A stretch of 64,000 nt of DNA, taken from an uncultured Lachnospiraceae bacterium (GTDB lineage: Bacteria; Bacillota; Clostridia; Lachnospirales; Lachnospiraceae). The stretch lies in NCBI GenBank assembly GCA_949949005.1, contig CATLHM010000004.1, forward strand, positions 62,001 to 126,000. The letters run 5' to 3'. The translations under genes were made by a program, and so were the position numbers. Position 1 is the first letter of the stretch; the number at the start of each line of letters is the position of its first letter. This document shows, in pieces, positions 60,630 to 64,000 of the stretch. Below the pieces are notes generated by a model. The model was not told the origin of the DNA. It saw nothing but the letters and a program-made list of their open reading frames with translations, and made no database searches.

Positions 60630-61291
60630 TTATAACCCACCCCCCAAACGGTTTTAATATAGCTGTGAGACGACAGGGCGGAAAACTTTGCCCGTATTTT
60701 TCGGATATGCTCCATGACGGTGTCGCTGCTTCCATCGCCCTCCAACCCCCAGACGGACTCATAAATCCGCTCCCGGTCAAAAACCTGTCCGGGATTTAGG
60801 GAGAGCAGCGCCACGATCTCAAACTCCTTTTTGGACAGAATGAGGGGCGTTTGATGGATGGAAATTTCTCGACTGGTATAGTCAATAACCATCTGATCAA
60901 AAAAGCGCAGCGTGGAGGACTCTTGCCGCCTGTTTTCCCGGCGCAAATGGGCGGCTACCCTTGCGCCCAGCTCATCCAGGTCAAAGGGCTTGACAATATA
61001 GTCGTCTGCCCCGGCGGAAAAGCCCTGGATTTTATCCTGCGTTTCCATGCGCGCCGTCAAAAAGAGGATGGGGCAGGCAACGTATTCCCGAATACGGGCA
61101 CATACGCTCAGTCCGTCCATGTCCGGCATATTGATATCGAGCAGAATAATATCAGGGGAGCAGGACATTTTCGAGAGAACCTCCTGGCCGCTGTAGGCCG
61201 TAATGACTTGATAACCTGACATTTCAAAGTAATTTTTCATAATGGCGACGATTCCCTTTTCATCGTCTGCCAACAATATTTTTTTGCACAT
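60617..61291 (-). CDS. OmpR-family response regulator
   Basis: The 224-aa protein has a receiver domain with acidic pocket 'LLADDEKG', phosphoacceptor D52 in 'IILLDINMPDMDG', and the 'FLTARMETQDKIQGFSAGAD' / 'DYIVKPFDLDEL' region. The winged-helix DNA-binding domain covers about 125-224 ('LILSKKEFEIVALLSLNPGQ', 'SDTVMEHIRKIRAKFS', 'IKTVWGVGYKW'). It probably binds the 23-bp boxes before its own gene and before the ABC genes. Confidence 0.95.
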   Translation of the reverse strand: MCKKILLADDEKGIVAIMKNYFEMSGYQVITAYSGQEVLSKMSCSPDIILLDINMPDMDGLSVCARIREYVACPILFLTARMETQDKIQGFSAGADDYIVKPFDLDELGARVAAHLRRENRRQESSTLRFFDQMVIDYTSREISIHQTPLILSKKEFEIVALLSLNPGQVFDRERIYESVWGLEGDGSSDTVMEHIRKIRAKFSALSSHSYIKTVWGVGYKWNG

Positions 61292-61324
61292 GAAAAAACC
61301 TCCTGTAGTATTTATTTTAAACCA

Positions 61325-61347
61325 TAAATCTCAATTATTTCTCAAAT
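61325..61347 (-). promoter_or_regulatory. Predicted response-regulator box 2
   Basis: Minus strand ATTTGAGAAATAATTGAGATTTA upstream of the response-regulator gene, followed after 7 bases by a -10-like TAAAAT. Nearly identical in sequence and spacing to box 1. Confidence 0.7.
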
Positions 61348-61574
61348 TTTTGATTCCGTTTTCTGGTTTCTAAAAGATAGTATTTCTGATCAATCTATGC
61401 TACAATCGGAAAATCACAGGGTATGGGGCGCTATTTGAATCTAACAACAGATAAAGAGGGCAAAAGGACATTTTGGGAAATTGTAGGATTCCTTCTTGCA
61501 TTCTAAAAAAAGGCAGAGTAAGATAGTAATACAGGGTTTCAACTGTGAAAAAATCAGACTCGAAAGGAGAAAAA

Positions 61575-62438
61575 ATGGCAGCAAAAGTATTTTTTTCCAA
61601 AGAAATTACACCTGAAAAGGTAGTGGAATTGTATCGCCTGACAGGGAAAGAGCTGGAAGGAAAAGTAGCCGTGAAGGTTCATTCCGGAGAAGAGGGGAAC
61701 CAGAATTTTTTAAGGCCTGAATTTTGGAAACCCATGGTGGAGTATGTGAAGGGAACCGTGGTAGAGTGTAATACCGCTTATGAGGGAAGCAGAGACACGA
61801 CAGAAAAACACCTGGAAACGCTGAAAAAGCATGGATGGAGCCAGACCTTTGATGTAGCGCTTTTGGATGCCCAGGGGCCGGATCTGGAGCTGCCGATTCC
61901 CCAGGGCGAGAAGATCAGGAAGAACTTCGTGGGAAAGGATATTGTCAACTATGATTCCATGCTGGTTCTTTCCCATTTCAAGGGACATCCCATGGGAGGG
62001 TACGGCGGAGCCATCAAACAGTTATCCATAGGAGTGGCGTCCGCAATGGGAAAGAAATATATCCACGGTGTAGGCGTTTTGGATGACTTCTGGAATTCAG
62101 ACCATGATTCCTTCCTGGAATCCATGGCGGAGGCGGCCTCCTCTGTGATTGACTTTTTTAAAGGAAATCTGGTCTACATCAATGTGATGAAGAACATGTC
62201 CGTAGACTGTGACTGCTGCGCGGTGGCAGAGGATCCCTGCATGGGGGACATCGGCATTCTTGCCAGCCTGGATCCGGTTGCAATCGACCAGGCGTGCCTT
62301 GACCTGGTGTATGCGTCAGACGATCCGGGAAGGGATCATTTGATTGAGAGAATCGAGTCCCGCAACGGCGTGCATACCATTGAGCGGGCGGCGGAGCTTG
62401 GCTATGGGGTGAGAGAGTACGAGCTGGTGGAGGTTTAA
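61575..62438 (+). CDS. DUF362 domain-containing protein
   Basis: The start is ATG 61575 (MAAKVFFSKEITPEKV), with AAAGGAG upstream; 287 aa. Features include 'EGKVAVKVHSGEEGNQNFLR', 'GTVVECNTAYEGSRDTTEKH', 'LVLSHFKGHPMGGYGGAIKQ', and the Cys-rich 'VDCDCCAVAEDPCMGDIG' (about residues 216-233), which may bind a metal or Fe-S cluster. DUF362 proteins are linked to iron-sulphur or ferredoxin-like electron transfer; a separate ferredoxin domain is absent here. No close operon partner. Confidence 0.88.
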   Translation: MAAKVFFSKEITPEKVVELYRLTGKELEGKVAVKVHSGEEGNQNFLRPEFWKPMVEYVKGTVVECNTAYEGSRDTTEKHLETLKKHGWSQTFDVALLDAQGPDLELPIPQGEKIRKNFVGKDIVNYDSMLVLSHFKGHPMGGYGGAIKQLSIGVASAMGKKYIHGVGVLDDFWNSDHDSFLESMAEAASSVIDFFKGNLVYINVMKNMSVDCDCCAVAEDPCMGDIGILASLDPVAIDQACLDLVYASDDPGRDHLIERIESRNGVHTIERAAELGYGVREYELVEV

Positions 62439-62538
62439 GAGGATAGAGTAATGCTTCTCATTCACTTTTTCCGTAAAAGAATGGATGTGCGGCGTTACCT
62501 ATCTCTTTAACGTAGAAAAATAACCGGACAAACACCGA

Positions 62539-62571
62539 AAAGGGACGCTTCACACAAAGAAGTGTCCCTTG
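62539..62571. terminator. Hairpin between the DUF362 and TraX genes
   Basis: AAAAGGGACGCTTC pairs with GAAGTGTCCCTT (one mismatch). There is no T run, so its role as terminator is uncertain. Confidence 0.45.
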
Positions 62572-62631
62572 CCGCATCTTGAGGGCTGGGGCCCAAAGTT
62601 TGCAGGTTTTGGAAAGGGAATGGAGATTGGT

Positions 62632-63399
62632 ATGTTTGACAAAGAGTGCAGAGGACTTTCCGGAAATCAATTGAAGATATTGGCAATTTTGTCCATGCTC
62701 ATAGACCATCTGGCGTGGACGATCTGGCCCGGATATGAGAATAAAGCCTGGTGGCTGATCGCCATTCACTTGTTTGGGCGACTGGCCGCGCCTGTCATGT
62801 GGTTTATGGTGGCGGAGGGATATCGGTATACAAGAAACCTGAAAAAGTATATGGCCAGGCTCTTTGTGCTATCCCTGTTTTCCCATTTTGCATACAATTT
62901 TTGCTTTGGAATTTCCTTTGTCCCCTTCCGTGATTCCTTTTTTAATCAGACCAGCGTGATCTGGGCGCTGTTTTGCGCCGTGGTGGCCTTGTATATTTAT
63001 GATGATGAAAAAAGAAGAGTTCCCTTAAAGAGCTGGCAAAAGTCATTGCTGCTGGCAGGCCTTTGCCTTCTGGCATTCCCTTCCGACTGGTCCTGTTTTC
63101 CGGTATTATGTACCCTGCATATTTACCAAAACAGGGGAAACCTGAAAAAGCAGGTGCTGGGTATGCTGGCCTATATTTCCATGTACGTCCTTGTGTGGTG
63201 CCTGTGCATTGATTTTGTTTACGGCCTGGTTCAGTTTGGAATTATTATTGTATGGCCTTTTATGCATTTTTACAATGGCACAAGGGGGAATTATAAGGGA
63301 ATGAAATGGTTTTTCTATGGCTTCTATGTAGGGCACCTGGTTTTGTGCGGGATACTGCGGCTTTTGCTGCACGGGAATGTGGTGACGATTGTGGGGTGA
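62632..63399 (+). CDS. TraX family membrane protein
   Basis: The start is ATG 62632 (MFDKECRGLSGNQLKI), 6 bases after GGAG; 255 aa. It has about seven transmembrane helices and the TraX signature 'LSGNQLKILAILSMLIDHLA' followed by 'LFGRLAAPVMWFMVAEGYRY'. In F plasmids TraX acetylates pilin; chromosomal homologues of Firmicutes are of unknown substrate, probably membrane acyltransferases. No conjugation genes are nearby. Confidence 0.9.
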   Translation: MFDKECRGLSGNQLKILAILSMLIDHLAWTIWPGYENKAWWLIAIHLFGRLAAPVMWFMVAEGYRYTRNLKKYMARLFVLSLFSHFAYNFCFGISFVPFRDSFFNQTSVIWALFCAVVALYIYDDEKRRVPLKSWQKSLLLAGLCLLAFPSDWSCFPVLCTLHIYQNRGNLKKQVLGMLAYISMYVLVWCLCIDFVYGLVQFGIIIVWPFMHFYNGTRGNYKGMKWFFYGFYVGHLVLCGILRLLLHGNVVTIVG

Positions 63400-63419
63400 G
63401 GGCACAGCAGAGGCAGAAC

Positions 63420-63450
63420 AGCCAGGAGGCCGGCCTGCGGCCTCCTGGCT
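63420..63450. terminator. GC-rich hairpin between TraX and peroxiredoxin genes
   Basis: A perfect 12-bp stem AGCCAGGAGGCC / GGCCTCCTGGCT around a 7-base loop. It lacks a T run but sits in the short intergenic gap. Confidence 0.5.
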
Positions 63451-63490
63451 AATAATCGGTATAAGAATAAAAATTTTAGGAGGACAAACC

Positions 63491-63946
63491 ATGTTAGAGA
63501 TTGGAACAAAAGCGCCGGATTTTACATTGCCGGATCAGAACGCAGAGATGCATTCTCTGTCAGACTACCGAGGAAAAAAGGTCATTCTTTATTTTTATCC
63601 CAAGGACAATACACCGGGATGTACGAAGCAGGCCTGTAATTTCGCAGAACTGTATCCGCAGTTTCAGGAGAAGGGAGCGGTAGTGATCGGCATCAGCAAG
63701 GACTCTGTGGCGTCCCACAAAAAATTTGAGGAAAAATACGCCCTGCCCTTTACGCTTCTCTCTGACACGGAGCTTACGGCCATCCAGGACTATGATGTCT
63801 GGAAAGAAAAGAAAAATTACGGCAAGGTATCCATGGGGGTGGTGCGGACGACCTACCTGATCGACGAGGAGGGGAAGATTGCCAGGGCTTTCGATAAGGT
63901 CAAAGCGGCGGAGAATCCCGGGGAGATGCTGGAGGAGATTTCATGA
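63491..63946 (+). CDS. bcp: Thioredoxin-dependent peroxiredoxin (BCP/PrxQ type)
   Basis: The start is ATG 63491 (MLEIGTKAPDFTLPDQ) after AGGAGG; 151 aa. Peroxidatic Cys is in 'KDNTPGCTKQACNF', with a resolving Cys five residues later, as in atypical 2-Cys BCP enzymes. It reduces H2O2 and organic peroxides in the cytoplasm. The stop overlaps the next start (ATGA), and that gene is yaaA-like, so the pair forms an oxidative-stress operon. Confidence 0.94.
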   Translation: MLEIGTKAPDFTLPDQNAEMHSLSDYRGKKVILYFYPKDNTPGCTKQACNFAELYPQFQEKGAVVIGISKDSVASHKKFEEKYALPFTLLSDTELTAIQDYDVWKEKKNYGKVSMGVVRTTYLIDEEGKIARAFDKVKAAENPGEMLEEIS

Positions 63947-64000
63947 GGATCATCCTTGCCCCTGCAAAAAAGATGAGGGAGGATGACGACACCCTTTCGG
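63943..64000 (+). CDS. yaaA: Peroxide stress protein YaaA (partial, runs off the window)
   Basis: ATG 63943 overlaps the peroxiredoxin stop. The visible residues 'MRIILAPAKKMREDDDTLS' match the YaaA/DUF328 N-terminus ('xIIxxPAKKM'). YaaA protects DNA and proteins during peroxide stress by lowering free iron. Only 19 codons are visible. Confidence 0.8.
   Translation, partial: MRIILAPAKKMREDDDTLS

Noticed and set aside
62632-63399. TraX as evidence for a conjugative element
   Set aside because: Chromosomal TraX-family genes are common in Firmicutes, and no relaxase, coupling protein or transfer genes are nearby.
1-64000. CRISPR array or integrated prophage
   Set aside because: No regularly spaced short repeats with unique spacers, and no phage structural, integrase or terminase genes were seen.

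Overview
The window looks like a chromosomal stretch from a spore-forming, Gram-positive Clostridia bacterium, most likely Lachnospiraceae or a close relative. The grounds are a complete spoIIAA-spoIIAB-sigF operon, a spore photoproduct lyase, GGAGG-type ribosome binding sites throughout, frequent GTG/TTG starts, and many families typical of gut Clostridia (CD3324, DUF342, DUF3783, DUF3990, Rpn-type PD-(D/E)XK proteins). No species is claimed. Most of the DNA has moderate G+C; the NACHT gene, the HicA-like locus, the DUF4143 ATPase and the DUF3990 operon are visibly A+T richer.

Layout. 1-3.2 kb: a small accessory island. An antitoxin-like gene is present twice as a direct repeat that flanks an Rpn-type nuclease gene and two small genes; the second copy is frameshifted and precedes a HicA-like toxin gene. 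3.3-12.3 kb: housekeeping genes (aldose 1-epimerase-like protein, valS, DUF342 protein, folC, a 54-aa acidic protein, a zinc-ribbon/TPR membrane protein). 12.4-19.0 kb: the spoIIA operon, a large surface glucosaminidase with a 48-bp Thr/Pro-rich repeat tract, a DUF3783 protein and a CE15-like esterase. 19.0-29.2 kb: a secreted four-repeat protein, a decayed phosphotransferase, a chemoreceptor, a GH13 glucosidase with an AraC regulator, a flavin reductase, an S1 protein, a HAD phosphatase and a CPBP protease. 29.3-31.9 kb: a single-gene NACHT/pentapeptide STAND NTPase (candidate defence gene) next to tRNA-Ala(GGC). 32-38.3 kb: gltB-gltD behind a strong promoter and a leader terminator. 38.3-43.1 kb: a DUF4143 ATPase, a secreted transglutaminase-like protein, MNT/HEPN toxin-antitoxin remnants, a HAD phosphatase and an MBL hydrolase. 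43.3-46.5 kb: an ABC exporter made of separate subunits plus its MerR regulator, behind a 19-bp-spacer MerR-type promoter. 46.6-48.9 kb: a compact operon of DUF3990 (ADP-ribosyltransferase-like), an unknown protein, NADAR (ADP-ribose glycosidase family) and a TIM-barrel isomerase-like protein. 49-56 kb: PHP phosphoesterase, XRE regulator, SDR, spore photoproduct lyase with a nucleoside phosphorylase, an Rpn remnant and an AAA-ATPase/PD-(D/E)XK protein. 56.2-61.3 kb: MacB/FtsX-type ABC transporter and its two-component system, which share a nearly identical 23-bp promoter box. 61.5-64 kb: DUF362, TraX, peroxiredoxin and the start of yaaA.

Best candidates for new biology are the DUF3990/unknown/NADAR operon, the NACHT-pentapeptide gene with its operator-like palindrome, the shared two-component box, the MerR-type promoter of the split ABC exporter, the gltB leader terminator, and the duplicated and frameshifted antitoxin locus around the Rpn gene. 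All family names come from reading the sequence and recalled family features; no database search was run.
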